A stretch of 20,025 nucleotides of DNA from an uncultured Collinsella sp. (GCA_900544995.1 UQXC01000038.1:1-20025), one strand, 5' to 3'; counted from the stretch's first letter, positions 7,183-14,366 are shown. Notes: generated by a model from the letters alone, not told the origin. A program made the numbers and translations.

Positions 7183-7296
7183 TTAACCCTGACGCTGCTT
7201 ATGACGGGGGTTCTCGCAAATGACGAGGACCTTGCCATGGCGCCTAATGATTTTGCACTTATCGCACATCTTCTTGACCGAAGGACGTACCTTCAT
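7183..7296 (-). CDS. rpmJ: Large ribosomal subunit protein bL36 (zinc-binding form)
   Basis: This small gene encodes 37 residues, beginning MKVRPSVKKMCDKCKIIRR and ending ENPRHKQRQG, a clear match to L36 of the 50S subunit. The zinc ligands Cys11, Cys14, Cys27 and His32 are all present, so it is the zinc-containing (C+) form. AAGGA lies about seven bases before the ATG at 7296. It sits in its standard place between infA and rpsM, but a 150-base gap holding two hairpins separates it from infA. Confidence 0.97.
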   Translation of the reverse strand: MKVRPSVKKMCDKCKIIRRHGKVLVICENPRHKQRQG

Positions 7297-7345
7297 CGTT
7301 CTTCCTTTCGGTAGCGCTCAAACTACTTCCCTACTATCTACTCGC

Positions 7346-7422
7346 CCAGCCGCAGGCGTTTAAAACTATGGCTGGTCTTCACACACAATCCGACCGTAGG
7401 TTGAGCTAAGCCTGCAGTCGGA
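7346..7422 (-). promoter_or_regulatory. Two stacked hairpins in the infA-rpmJ gap
   Basis: TCCGAC (7389-7394) pairs with GTCGGA (7417-7422) around an inner AGG/CCT stem. CCAGCC (7346-7351) pairs with GGCTGG (7370-7375) around a 18-base loop. They lie in the leader of rpmJ-rpsM-rpsK-rpsD-rpoA-rplQ. Neither has a U tract. They could be a pause or attenuator, RNA-processing stems, or a site for ribosomal-protein feedback such as S4. No known family is recognised. Confidence 0.4.
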
Positions 7423-7446
7423 AATGGAGTGCGTGTATGCGTGCCG

Positions 7447-7665
7447 CTATTTGTAGCGATAGGTGATGCGGCCGCGGGTCAGGTCGTACGGGGAAAGCTC
7501 CACGACAACCCTGTCACCGGGGAGAATACGGATGTAATTCATTCGGATCTTGCCAGAAATGTTGCACAGAACCGAATGACCGTTCTCGAGCTCGACCTTA
7601 AACATGGCATTGGGCAGCGGTTCCTTTACCGTACCCTCGAGCTCAATTGCGTCTTCCTTCTTCAC
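7447..7665 (-). CDS. infA: Translation initiation factor IF-1
   Basis: IF-1 binds the A site of the 30S subunit and helps IF-2 and IF-3 during initiation. It is a single OB-fold protein. Conserved blocks include KEDAIELEGTV, NAMFKVELENGH, KIRMNYIRILPGDRV and ELSPYDLTRGRITYRYK. Starting at the GTG at 7665 gives 72 residues, the standard length, and aligns with the family's MAKED-type start. An upstream TTG at 7671 is possible but adds two residues not seen in the family. A purine-rich but imperfect Shine-Dalgarno (AGAAAGA) lies upstream of both. Map is upstream, separated by a very large hairpin. Confidence 0.94.
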   Translation of the reverse strand: MKKEDAIELEGTVKEPLPNAMFKVELENGHSVLCNISGKIRMNYIRILPGDRVVVELSPYDLTRGRITYRYK

Positions 7666-7704
7666 AAGCAATCATCTTTCTCTAGAAAACGACAGCGATT
7701 GAGT

Positions 7705-7733
7705 ATTCTACAACACGTATGCACGCATCGTAA
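7705..7733 (-). promoter_or_regulatory. Candidate promoter for infA
   Basis: On the minus strand TAGAAT (7705-7710) matches the -10 consensus at five of six bases. It is preceded after 17 bases by TTACGA (7728-7733), a weak -35. The start would be near 7697, giving a leader of about 30 bases. This would allow infA and downstream genes to be transcribed independently of map. Confidence 0.33.
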
Positions 7734-7776
7734 TAACTTCGTAATGGCTCCACAACTAAGTGGAACTTGTTACATT

Positions 7777-7907
7777 TGAAATGTAAAACAAAGCCGTTCC
7801 CTGATGCCCAAGATCGCCTTGAAATGAGAAGGCATAGACCTTGGGGTCATGCCTTCGAAATTGAAAGGCGAGGTTGGGCATCAGGGGGCGGCGACTTTTA
7901 CATTTCA
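7777..7907. repeat. Large (about 131-nt) imperfect palindrome between map and infA; possible MITE or structured RNA
   Basis: Nested complementary arms run through the whole stretch: 12 bp (7777-7788 with 7896-7907), 19 bp (7793-7811 with 7874-7892), 7 bp (7814-7820 with 7865-7871), 8 bp (7828-7835 with 7849-7856) and 4 bp (7837-7840 with 7845-7848) closing on a TTGG loop. Two pairs in the 19-bp arm are T-G on the plus strand, so a plus-strand RNA would pair fully there. The right arm overlaps the last codons and stop of map. TTACATTT occurs as an 8-bp direct repeat at 7770-7777 and 7898-7905, which could be a target duplication around a 120-bp insert. No protein is encoded. Confidence 0.8.
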
Positions 7908-8686
7908 CCGCCTTGCAAGGAACACCAAGCACCTTGGGCATCCGTGGTGAGAATCACCGGACCGTCATTGGTAATGGCGACGGTGTTCTCGTAGTGCGCG
8001 GCGGGCAGGTGGTCGTTGGTCGTAACAATCCAACCGTCGGAGCCCGTGCTCACATGGTTGGAACCCATCGTAACCATCGGCTCGATGGCAATGACCATGC
8101 CGGCCTGGAGGCGAACGCCCCTCCCCTTCTTTCCATAGTTAGGAACATTGGGGTCCTCGTGCATCACGCGGCCAATGCCATGGCCCACATAATCACGAAG
8201 CACGCCGTAACCGTGAGACTCGGCGAGGGACTGAACGGCATAACCGACGTCCCCGATATGGTTACCGGGAACAGCCTGCTCGATGGCAGCCTTAAGGCAA
8301 TCGCGCGTGACCTCGCACAAAGCCTTGGCTTCGGGCGTGGGGGTGCCGACGAAAAACGTCCAAGCGTTATCGCCGACCCAACCGTCGACAACGGCTCCCG
8401 TATCGATGGAGATGATATCGCCATCGCGCAGGATCATATCGGGGTTGGGAATACCGTGGACCACGGCATCGTTGATCGATGCGCATATGGTCCCCGGGAA
8501 CCCGCCGTAGCCCTTAAAGGCCGGGGTGCCGCCATGCATGCGGATAATCTGCTCCGCGAGCTGATCGAGCTCAAAGGTGGAAACGCCGGGACGCACCATG
8601 GCTCCAACGTGGCGGAGCGCCATCTTAGATAGCGCTCCTGCCTTCTTCATCTGCTCGATTTGCGTTGCAGACTTAATCTTGATCAT
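7898..8686 (-). CDS. map: Methionine aminopeptidase type I
   Basis: Map removes the N-terminal methionine from new proteins. The 262-residue protein has the pita-bread fold ligands Asp95, Asp106, His169, Glu202 and Glu233 for the two metal ions, and the supporting His77 and His176, seen in SIDTGAVVDGWVGDNAW, GHGIGRVMHE and AIEPMVTMG. It lacks an N-terminal zinc-finger extension. The ATG at 8686 overlaps the adk stop in an ATGA arrangement, indicating coupled translation. About 15 residues follow the usual end of the family fold (after GPVILT), and the stop lies inside the right arm of the large palindrome. Confidence 0.96.
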   Translation of the reverse strand: MIKIKSATQIEQMKKAGALSKMALRHVGAMVRPGVSTFELDQLAEQIIRMHGGTPAFKGYGGFPGTICASINDAVVHGIPNPDMILRDGDIISIDTGAVVDGWVGDNAWTFFVGTPTPEAKALCEVTRDCLKAAIEQAVPGNHIGDVGYAVQSLAESHGYGVLRDYVGHGIGRVMHEDPNVPNYGKKGRGVRLQAGMVIAIEPMVTMGSNHVSTGSDGWIVTTNDHLPAAHYENTVAITNDGPVILTTDAQGAWCSLQGGEM

Positions 8687-9309
8687 AGACCGAGAGCCTC
8701 TTTGACATCCCCGTACACGGTCTCGCGAGCCTGGTCACCGTTGACCGACTTGAGCAGACCCTGGCCACGATAGTAGTCGACGAGCGGGCTCGTGGACTTC
8801 TCGTAGACGTCGAGACGGTTCTTGATGGTCTCGGGCTTGTCGTCGTCGCGCTGATACATCTCGCCACCGCACTTGGGGCAGGTGGCATCGGCAGCGGTGC
8901 CGGTGTAACCGCAGGCGCGGCAGGTGCGACGCGAAGACAGACGATCGATAATGACCTCGGGGGCCACATCGACCAGAAGGGCGCAATCGATCTCGCGACC
9001 CATGGCGGAGAGCTCGGAATCGAGCGTCACAGCCTGGGCGGTGTTGCGCGGGAAGCCGTCGAGGATGAAGCCCTGCTGGGCGTCATCGGCGGCAAGGCGC
9101 TCCTTGACAAGGTCGATCACGAGCTGGTCGGGAACGAGCTCGCCAGCGTCCATGTACTTCTTAGCCTGAATACCAAGCTCGGTGCCACCCTTGACGGCAG
9201 CACGCAGCAGGTCGCCCGTGGAAATATGGGCGACGCCAAACTCGGCGACAAGCTCCTGTGCGACGGTGCCCTTACCGGCACCCGGAGCTCCGAGCAATAC
9301 GAGGTTCAT
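8683..9309 (-). CDS. adk: Adenylate kinase, zinc-type LID
   Basis: Adk interconverts ATP plus AMP and two ADP in the cytoplasm. The 208-residue protein has the P-loop GAPGAGKG at residues 7-14, the AMP-binding STGDLLRAA and GFILDGFPRN blocks, and a LID domain with four Cys (130, 133, 144 and 147; CRACG and CPKCG) that bind zinc, as in Gram-positive enzymes. I chose the ATG at 9309 because GAGGAGG lies seven bases upstream; a TTG six bases earlier would be too close to it. It overlaps map by four bases and follows secY by 18. Confidence 0.97.
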   Translation of the reverse strand: MNLVLLGAPGAGKGTVAQELVAEFGVAHISTGDLLRAAVKGGTELGIQAKKYMDAGELVPDQLVIDLVKERLAADDAQQGFILDGFPRNTAQAVTLDSELSAMGREIDCALLVDVAPEVIIDRLSSRRTCRACGYTGTAADATCPKCGGEMYQRDDDKPETIKNRLDVYEKSTSPLVDYYRGQGLLKSVNGDQARETVYGDVKEALGL

Positions 9310-9327
9310 GAGCAATCCTCCTCTAGC

Positions 9328-10614
9328 CTATTTAAAGAATCCATCGTAATCATACATCTTGATCTGGCCTTCGAGCTTATCGACCGTGTCGAGCACGACG
9401 CCGACCATGATGAGGATGGACGTGCCGCCAAATGCCTGAATCAGCTGGTTACCCGTGAAGGAGAAGATGATCGAAGGCACGATGGCGATGAGCGCCAAAA
9501 AGACAGCGCTGGGAAGCGTAATCTTGTTGAGCGCGTTCTTGATGTAGGCCGCGGTAGCCCTACCCGGACGCACGCCCGGAATAAAGCCGCCCTGCTTCTT
9601 AAGGTTGTCGGCCGTATCATCGGGGTTGAACACCATGGAGGTGTAGAAGTACGCGAAAAACACGATGAGGACAACGTTAAGCACCCAGTTGAGCCAGCCG
9701 CGCGAAAGCGCAGAGGCAACTGCCTGGATCCAGCCGATGCCGGGGAAGAACACGGCAATCTGAGCCGGGAAGTACAGCAGCGCCGAAGCGAAGATGATCG
9801 GCACGACACCCGCGGTGTTGACCTTGATGGGCAGGTAGGTGGTCTGACCACCCATCATGCGACGGCCCACGACGCGCTTAGCGTAGGAGACCGGGATGCG
9901 GCGCTGGCCGCGCTCAAGGAAAACAATCAGCGGGATAACCAGCAGGATGATGGCGCAGATGATCACCATGGTGATGATGCCACCGGCATTGCCCTCGGTG
10001 CTGGAGAAGATAGCCTGCGGCAGGCCGGCCATGATGTTCGCAAAGATGATCAGCGACATGCCATTGCCGATACCGCGCTGGGTGATGAGCTCACCAATCC
10101 ACATGATCAGCATGGCGCCCGCGGTGAGCGTACCGACGATCATGAGGTCGAAGATGATCTCGGGAGCGCCGGCGCCATTAAAGCTGATGCCGAAGCTCTT
10201 AAAGAGGAAGAGGTAACCCACGGAGTTGAGGATTGCCAGAGCCAGGGTGAGGTAACGCGAATACTGCGTAATCTTGGTCTGACCGACCTCGCCCTCGCGG
10301 GCAAGCTCATGCAGGGAAGGCACGACGGCCTGGAGCATCTGGAGGATGATCGAGCTGGTGATGTAAGGCATGATGCCCAGCGAAAACACCGACACATAGC
10401 TCAACGCGCCGCCAGAGAAAAGATTCAGGAGGGCCATAGCACCTGCGGCGACCGAATTGTTATCGGTCGAGAAAAGGCCCAGCATCCCCTGGAAGGGAAT
10501 GCCGGGCACAGGAACGTGCGCACCAATGCGGTACACGACGAGCATAGCTATGGTAAAAAGAATCTTTTCGCGCAATTCTTTGATGCGGAAAGCATTCTTA
10601 AGACCATTTAGCAC
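9328..10614 (-). CDS. secY: Preprotein translocase subunit SecY
   Basis: SecY forms the protein-conducting channel of the Sec system in the membrane, together with SecE and SecG. The 428-residue protein has about ten hydrophobic segments, the plug-region sequence after the first membrane segment (HVPVPGIPF), ALGIMPYITSSIILQ-like helix 2 sequence (here FSLGIMPYITSSIILQ), and the cytoplasmic loop YAKRVVGRRMMGGQTTYLPI that contacts ribosomes and SecA. It starts with GTG at 10614, overlapping the rplO stop by seven bases, which suggests coupled translation. Position between rplO and adk is standard. Confidence 0.98.
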   Translation of the reverse strand: MLNGLKNAFRIKELREKILFTIAMLVVYRIGAHVPVPGIPFQGMLGLFSTDNNSVAAGAMALLNLFSGGALSYVSVFSLGIMPYITSSIILQMLQAVVPSLHELAREGEVGQTKITQYSRYLTLALAILNSVGYLFLFKSFGISFNGAGAPEIIFDLMIVGTLTAGAMLIMWIGELITQRGIGNGMSLIIFANIMAGLPQAIFSSTEGNAGGIITMVIICAIILLVIPLIVFLERGQRRIPVSYAKRVVGRRMMGGQTTYLPIKVNTAGVVPIIFASALLYFPAQIAVFFPGIGWIQAVASALSRGWLNWVLNVVLIVFFAYFYTSMVFNPDDTADNLKKQGGFIPGVRPGRATAAYIKNALNKITLPSAVFLALIAIVPSIIFSFTGNQLIQAFGGTSILIMVGVVLDTVDKLEGQIKMYDYDGFFK

Positions 10615-11057
10615 GGCAGCTCGACCTTTCCGCCGGCGGCCTCGATCTTGGCCTGCGCAGAAGCGCTGACCTTGTCGACCTTGACCGTGAACTTCTTGGT
10701 GAGCTCACCATTGCCGAGCACCTTGACGGGCTCGAATTCGCTCTTGGTGATGCGAGCGGCCTTAAGAGCGGCACCGTCGATCACAGCGCCATCCTCGAAC
10801 TTACGCTCGAGACGCTCAACGTTAACAGCGGTGTACTCGATACGACGGGGGTTGCGGAAGCCCGGAAGCTTGGGCAGGCGCATAGCCAGCGGAGTCTGGC
10901 CACCCTCGAAGCCGGCACCCTTGGTGCCGCCAGAGCGGGAACCCTGGCCCTTCTGGCCGCGGCCAGAAGTGGTGCCGTGACCCGAAGAATTGCCACGGCC
11001 GACGCGCTTACGGTTCTTGGTGGAACCGGGCGCGGGAGTAAGATCGTGAAGCTGCAT
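10608..11057 (-). CDS. rplO: Large ribosomal subunit protein uL15
   Basis: L15 is a late-assembling 50S protein with a long extended N-terminal arm reaching into the rRNA. The 149-residue protein starts MQLHDLTPAPGSTKNRKRVG and contains the Gly/Arg-rich arm GRGQKGQGSRSGGTKGAGF and the RLPKLPGFRNP block. Its C-terminal globular part is normal in size. GAGGAG precedes the ATG at 11057; only three bases separate it from rpmD, and it overlaps secY. Confidence 0.97.
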   Translation of the reverse strand: MQLHDLTPAPGSTKNRKRVGRGNSSGHGTTSGRGQKGQGSRSGGTKGAGFEGGQTPLAMRLPKLPGFRNPRRIEYTAVNVERLERKFEDGAVIDGAALKAARITKSEFEPVKVLGNGELTKKFTVKVDKVSASAQAKIEAAGGKVELPC

Positions 11058-11060
11058 TTG

Positions 11061-11243
11061 CTACTCCTCTACAATCTCGACAAGGTGCTTGACCTTGAAG
11101 ATCATGCCGCGGACGGACTCGTTGTCAGCAATCTCGCGAACCTCGCGGATCCTGTGGAGACCGAGGGCACGGACAGTACGGACCTGGTCCTGCTTGCAAC
11201 CGTTGGTGCTGCGGACCTGCTTGATCTTGATGGTGTCAGCCAT
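11061..11243 (-). CDS. rpmD: Large ribosomal subunit protein uL30
   Basis: L30 is a small 50S protein, here 60 residues. The family pattern IKIKQVRSTNGCKQDQVRTV, then LGLHRIREVREIADNESVRG and MIFKVKHLVEIVEE, is clear. Its Shine-Dalgarno (GGAG) lies within the end of rpsE; only two bases separate the genes, so translation is probably coupled. Confidence 0.97.
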   Translation of the reverse strand: MADTIKIKQVRSTNGCKQDQVRTVRALGLHRIREVREIADNESVRGMIFKVKHLVEIVEE

Positions 11244-11245
11244 GC

Positions 11246-11770
11246 TTAGTTCTCCTTACCGACGAACATCTCGGAGACCGTCAGGCCACGGCGAGCCGCG
11301 ACGTCCTCAGGGCTGGAGAGCTCCTTGAGGCCCTCGACGGCAGCCTTGATGATGTTGAGGCCGTTGTCGGTACCGAGGGACTTGGACAGGACGTTCTTGA
11401 TGCCAGCAAGCTCAAAGAGGGGACGCACAGCGCCGCCGGCGATAACGCCGGTACCCTCGACAGCGGGCTTGATGATGATGCGGCCGGCACCAAAGTGGCC
11501 GAGAACCTCGTGCGGGATGGTGCCCTGCTCGGTCACCGGCACGTGGAACATGTTCTTCTTGGCATCGAGAGATGCCTTGGAGATGGCCATGGGCACCTCA
11601 GCGGACTTGCCCATGCCAACGCCGACGTTGCCCTTGCCGTCGCCAACGACGACGAGAGCGACGAGGCTCATGCGACGACCACCCTTGACGGTCTTCGACA
11701 CGCGGTTGATGTAAACGACGCGCTCCTCGAACTCGGAGGCCTCGCGCTGCTGCTTCTGATTACGAGCCAT
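11246..11770 (-). CDS. rpsE: Small ribosomal subunit protein uS5
   Basis: S5 is a 30S protein near the mRNA entry channel that affects decoding accuracy. The 174-residue protein has the N-terminal S5 dsRBD-like domain (EERVVYINRVSKTVKGGRRM, ALVVVGDGKGNVGVGMGKSA) and the C-terminal domain (GAGRIIIKPAVEGTGVIAGG, LSKSLGTDNGLNIIKA). GGAGG lies upstream of the ATG at 11770. It sits between rplR and rpmD. Confidence 0.97.
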   Translation of the reverse strand: MARNQKQQREASEFEERVVYINRVSKTVKGGRRMSLVALVVVGDGKGNVGVGMGKSAEVPMAISKASLDAKKNMFHVPVTEQGTIPHEVLGHFGAGRIIIKPAVEGTGVIAGGAVRPLFELAGIKNVLSKSLGTDNGLNIIKAAVEGLKELSSPEDVAARRGLTVSEMFVGKEN

Positions 11771-11784
11771 GTGCTACATACCTC

Positions 11785-12153
11785 CTAGAACTCGAGACCG
11801 GCGGCACGAGCACCGTCGGCGAGGGCCTTGACGCGGCCATGGTAGATACGGCCACCGCGATCGAAGGCGACCTTGGTGATGCCGGCCTCGATGGCGCGCT
11901 TGCCAACGAGCTGACCGACCTTCTCCGCAGCCTCCTTGTTCGAGGTGTGGGTGCCCTTGAACTCGGCCTCGAGGGTCGAGGCAGAGACGAGCGTCAGGCT
12001 GGAGCCCTTGCTGTCGTCGATGATCTGGGCATAGATGTTGGCGTTAGTACGGGTCACGCGAAGACGCGGACGCTCGGAGGTACCCGAGACCTTGCCGCGA
12101 ACACGACGCTGACGACGCTTGAGGCCTTCCAGCTTCGCCTTATGCTTGTTCAT
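11785..12153 (-). CDS. rplR: Large ribosomal subunit protein uL18
   Basis: L18 binds 5S rRNA with L5 and places it on the 50S subunit. The 122-residue protein contains RRQRRVRGKVSGTSERPRLR near the N-terminus, then NIYAQIIDDSKGSSLTLVSA, and the C-terminal signature AFDRGGRIYHGRVKALADGA. AGGAG precedes the ATG at 12153. A hairpin stands in the gap before it. Confidence 0.97.
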   Translation of the reverse strand: MNKHKAKLEGLKRRQRRVRGKVSGTSERPRLRVTRTNANIYAQIIDDSKGSSLTLVSASTLEAEFKGTHTSNKEAAEKVGQLVGKRAIEAGITKVAFDRGGRIYHGRVKALADGARAAGLEF

Positions 12154-12181
12154 ACGTAAACTCCTAAAAAGGTTGATCTTG

Positions 12182-12203
12182 CCAGCACCTGACGGGGTGC
12201 TGG
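12182..12203 (-). promoter_or_regulatory. Intra-operon hairpin between rplF and rplR
   Basis: CCAGCACC (12182-12189) and GGTGCTGG (12196-12203) form a perfect 8-bp stem with a 6-base loop. On the mRNA it lies about 25 bases after rplF and 30 before rplR, followed by CUUUUUAGGAG further on. It resembles an intrinsic terminator with a displaced U run, so it may attenuate or pause transcription, or protect an mRNA end. Confidence 0.5.
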
Positions 12204-12228
12204 TCTTATGCGAGTGAGTCGGTTACGA

Positions 12229-12765
12229 CTACTTGGCGGCCTTACCCAGCTTGCGGCGGATGTGCTCGCCAACGTAGTGGATACCCTTGCCCTTGTAAGG
12301 CTCGGGAGGACGATGGCCGCGGATCTCAGCGGCGATCTGACCGACCTGCTGCTTATTGATACCCTTGACGTTCACGTGGGTGTTGTCGGGAACCTCGAAG
12401 GTGATGCCCTCAGGAGCCTCGACGATCACGGGGTGCGAGAAGCCCAGGGAGAACTCGAGGTTCTTGCCCTTCTGCTGCACGCGGTAACCGACGCCGGCGA
12501 GCTCGAGCTTCTTCTCGAAGCCCTCGGAAACGCCAACAACCATGTTATGGATGAGGGCGCGGGTGAGGCCGTGGCGGGCACGGGTCTCACGCTCGTCGTC
12601 GGGACGGGAAACGGTGAGGACGTTGTCCTCGACGTTGATAGCGAGCTTCTCAAAGACATCGAGCTCGAGCTGGCCCTTGGGGCCCTTGACGACAACGTTG
12701 TTGCCGTTGACTGCCACTTCGACTCCGGCGGGAATCTGGACAGGCTTATTACCGATACGAGACAC
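12229..12765 (-). CDS. rplF: Large ribosomal subunit protein uL6
   Basis: L6 binds 23S rRNA near the factor-binding site of the 50S subunit. The 178-residue protein has the two repeated L6 domains and the C-terminal signature PPEPYKGKGIHYVGEHIRRK. The start MSRIGNKPVQIPAGVEV matches the family. Translation begins with GTG at 12765, with AAGGAG seven bases upstream. Confidence 0.97.
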   Translation of the reverse strand: MSRIGNKPVQIPAGVEVAVNGNNVVVKGPKGQLELDVFEKLAINVEDNVLTVSRPDDERETRARHGLTRALIHNMVVGVSEGFEKKLELAGVGYRVQQKGKNLEFSLGFSHPVIVEAPEGITFEVPDNTHVNVKGINKQQVGQIAAEIRGHRPPEPYKGKGIHYVGEHIRRKLGKAAK

Positions 12766-12798
12766 GGTGATCTCCTTTCCTTCTACCTACCGAGCGAA

Positions 12799-13197
12799 TT
12801 ACCAGACGTAAGCGATGATCTCGCCGCCGACGTTGTGCTTGCGAGCATCGCGGTCGGTCATGACGCCATGGCTGGTGGAAATAATGGCGGTACCAAGGCC
12901 ACCGCGGACGCGGGGCATGTCGGCAACGCCGGTGTACTTACGCAGGCCCGGCTTGGAAATGCGGCGGATGCCGTTGATGACCTTAGCCTTCTTGGGACCA
13001 TACTTAAGCGTGATGTGCAGAGTCTTCTGGGGAACGGTGTCCTCGACATCGTAGCCCTCGATGTAGCCCTCCTCGTGCAGAACACGAGCGATCTCGACGA
13101 GCTTCTTGCTGCTCGGCATGGAGACCGTGGCCTTGTTCACAGAGTTAGCGTTACGGATGCGCGTAAGCATATCTGCGATCGGGTCTGTAAGGTTCAT
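12799..13197 (-). CDS. rpsH: Small ribosomal subunit protein uS8
   Basis: S8 is a primary 16S rRNA-binding protein; in E. coli it also represses the spc operon by binding the mRNA near the rplE start. The 132-residue protein has the N-terminal DPIADMLTRIRNANSVNKAT and the C-terminal GGLGTAIISTSHGVMTDRDA signature. GGAG precedes the ATG at 13197. It is 119 bases downstream of rpsZ, an unusually wide gap for this operon, in which I see no clear signal. Confidence 0.97.
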   Translation of the reverse strand: MNLTDPIADMLTRIRNANSVNKATVSMPSSKKLVEIARVLHEEGYIEGYDVEDTVPQKTLHITLKYGPKKAKVINGIRRISKPGLRKYTGVADMPRVRGGLGTAIISTSHGVMTDRDARKHNVGGEIIAYVW

Positions 13198-13316
13198 ACA
13201 GATTCTCCTTCGTTCTTGATGAACACGTGCTCTTGGTTCTTCGCCGCCCTTAACGGCAAAGCCTTTTTAGCGCGTTTTCCCTGTTCCAAACTGATGCTTG
13301 AAACGCTGGTAGTGAC

Positions 13317-13502
13317 TTACCAGCTGGCCTTCTTAACGCCGGGAAGCTCGCCCTTGAGTGCAAGCTCGCGGAAGCAGACACGGCACAGGCCGAACTTGCG
13401 GTACACAGAGTGCGGACGGCCGCAGCGCTGGCAGCGCGTGTACTCACGAGTAGAGAACTTCTGCTTGCGATTGCACTTGACGATCATCGATGTCTTAGCC
13501 AC
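13317..13502 (-). CDS. rpsZ: Small ribosomal subunit protein uS14, zinc-binding type Z
   Basis: S14 belongs to the head of the 30S subunit. The 61-residue protein is the short zinc-ribbon form with Cys24, Cys27, Cys40 and Cys43 (CQRCG and CRVCF), typical of Gram-positives, and ends GELPGVKKASW as in the family. Translation begins with GTG at 13502, preceded by GGAGG at good spacing. The start MAKTSMIVK fits the family. Confidence 0.97.
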   Translation of the reverse strand: MAKTSMIVKCNRKQKFSTREYTRCQRCGRPHSVYRKFGLCRVCFRELALKGELPGVKKASW

Positions 13503-13536
13503 TTATATCCTCCTCACATAGAGTATTGTTCGCCCC

Positions 13537-13566
13537 AAGCGCCGCCCCCTTGTGGGAACGGCGCTT
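13537..13566 (-). promoter_or_regulatory. Intra-operon hairpin between rplE and rpsZ
   Basis: AAGCGCCG (13537-13544) and CGGCGCTT (13559-13566) form a perfect 8-bp stem. The 14-base loop contains a CCC/GGG pair that can extend it. It lies 15 bases after the rplE stop, with no U tract following. It could be a pause, a processing site or a regulatory stem. Confidence 0.5.
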
Positions 13567-13581
13567 ATAGGGCAGGTGAAC

Positions 13582-14139
13582 CTATTTCTTGAACGGGAAA
13601 CCGAAGGCGTCCAGAAGGGCCTTGGCCTCCTCATCGGTGTTGGCGGTGGTCACGAAAGTGATGTCCATACCACGCTGGTGATCGACGGAATCGAAGTCGA
13701 TCTCGGGGAAGATGAGCTGCTCGGTGACGCCCATGGAGAAGTTACCACGGCCGTCGAAGCTCTTGGCGGAAATGCCGCGGAAGTCGCGGATACGGGGGAT
13801 CGCGACGGAGGTCAGACGATCGAAGAACTCCCACATACGGTCGCCACGCAGGGTAACCTTGCAGCCGATCGGCATACCAGCACGCAGGCGGAAGGTAGCG
13901 ATGGACTTACGGGCACGGGTGATCATCGGCTGCTGTCCGGTGATGGCGCGCAGGTCGCGCACGGCACCGTCGATGGCCTTGGAATCGGTAGCGGCCTCGC
14001 CGACACCCATGTTCACGACGATCTTCTCAAACTTGGGGATCATCATGACGTTCTCGTACTGGAACTTGTCCTGAAGCTGCTGCTTGACCTCGTTGTTGTA
14101 CTTGGTCTTCAGACGCGGCACATACTTCTCTTCTGCCAT
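13582..14139 (-). CDS. rplE: Large ribosomal subunit protein uL5
   Basis: L5 binds 5S rRNA and helps form the central protuberance of the 50S subunit. The 185-residue protein contains NVMMIPKFEKIVVNMGVGEA, ITGQQPMITRARKSIATFRL and the C-terminal GMDITFVTTANTDEEAKALL, all typical. GGAG precedes the ATG at 14139. It is the first ribosomal gene here: rplX and rplN, which normally sit immediately upstream, are absent, and the upstream DNA instead holds a candidate promoter and a palindromic repeat. Confidence 0.97.
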   Translation of the reverse strand: MAEEKYVPRLKTKYNNEVKQQLQDKFQYENVMMIPKFEKIVVNMGVGEAATDSKAIDGAVRDLRAITGQQPMITRARKSIATFRLRAGMPIGCKVTLRGDRMWEFFDRLTSVAIPRIRDFRGISAKSFDGRGNFSMGVTEQLIFPEIDFDSVDHQRGMDITFVTTANTDEEAKALLDAFGFPFKK

Positions 14140-14276
14140 TGTTCACTCCTTCTTGGGGTTTTAAGCACGGGGCGTGGCCACGATGGGTTGTCCTCGTGCC
14201 TCCTGGCTGCATCCGCGCCGCTCATGGCATTTTGCGGTTTGGACTCGACACAGCAGGAGCCGACAAAACAATCGGT

Positions 14277-14305
14277 ACTATACGCGCATCGGGAGTGTAT
14301 TTCCA
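14277..14305 (-). promoter_or_regulatory. Candidate promoter driving the rplE operon
   Basis: On the minus strand TATAGT (14277-14282) matches the -10 consensus at five of six positions, and TGGAAA (14300-14305) matches the -35 at four of six, with a 17-base spacer. Transcription would start near 14270, giving a leader of about 130 bases. A promoter is needed here because the usual upstream ribosomal genes are missing. Confidence 0.42.
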
Positions 14306-14366
14306 GAAAAACCTCGTCTGCCTGCACAACTCCACAACTCCCCCGCACAAATGGGTGCCAACAAGC

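Noticed and set aside
7901..7910. Ten-base match (GCGGTGAAAT) between the end of map and the arms of the 67-bp palindromes
   Set aside because: Too short to show relatedness; it falls in map coding sequence, and the other arm of the map-infA palindrome does not contain it.
7756..7994. Short open frames on both strands across the map-infA gap
   Set aside because: They arise from the near-perfect palindrome and lack ribosome binding sites.
9226..10611. Plus-strand open frame of 461 codons opposite secY
   Set aside because: Antisense shadow of secY, rich in Asp, Glu, His and Arg as expected from complementing hydrophobic codons.
12208..13521. Plus-strand open frame of 437 codons opposite rplF, rpsH and rpsZ
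   Set aside because: It spans three certain minus-strand genes and their gaps, and resembles no protein family.
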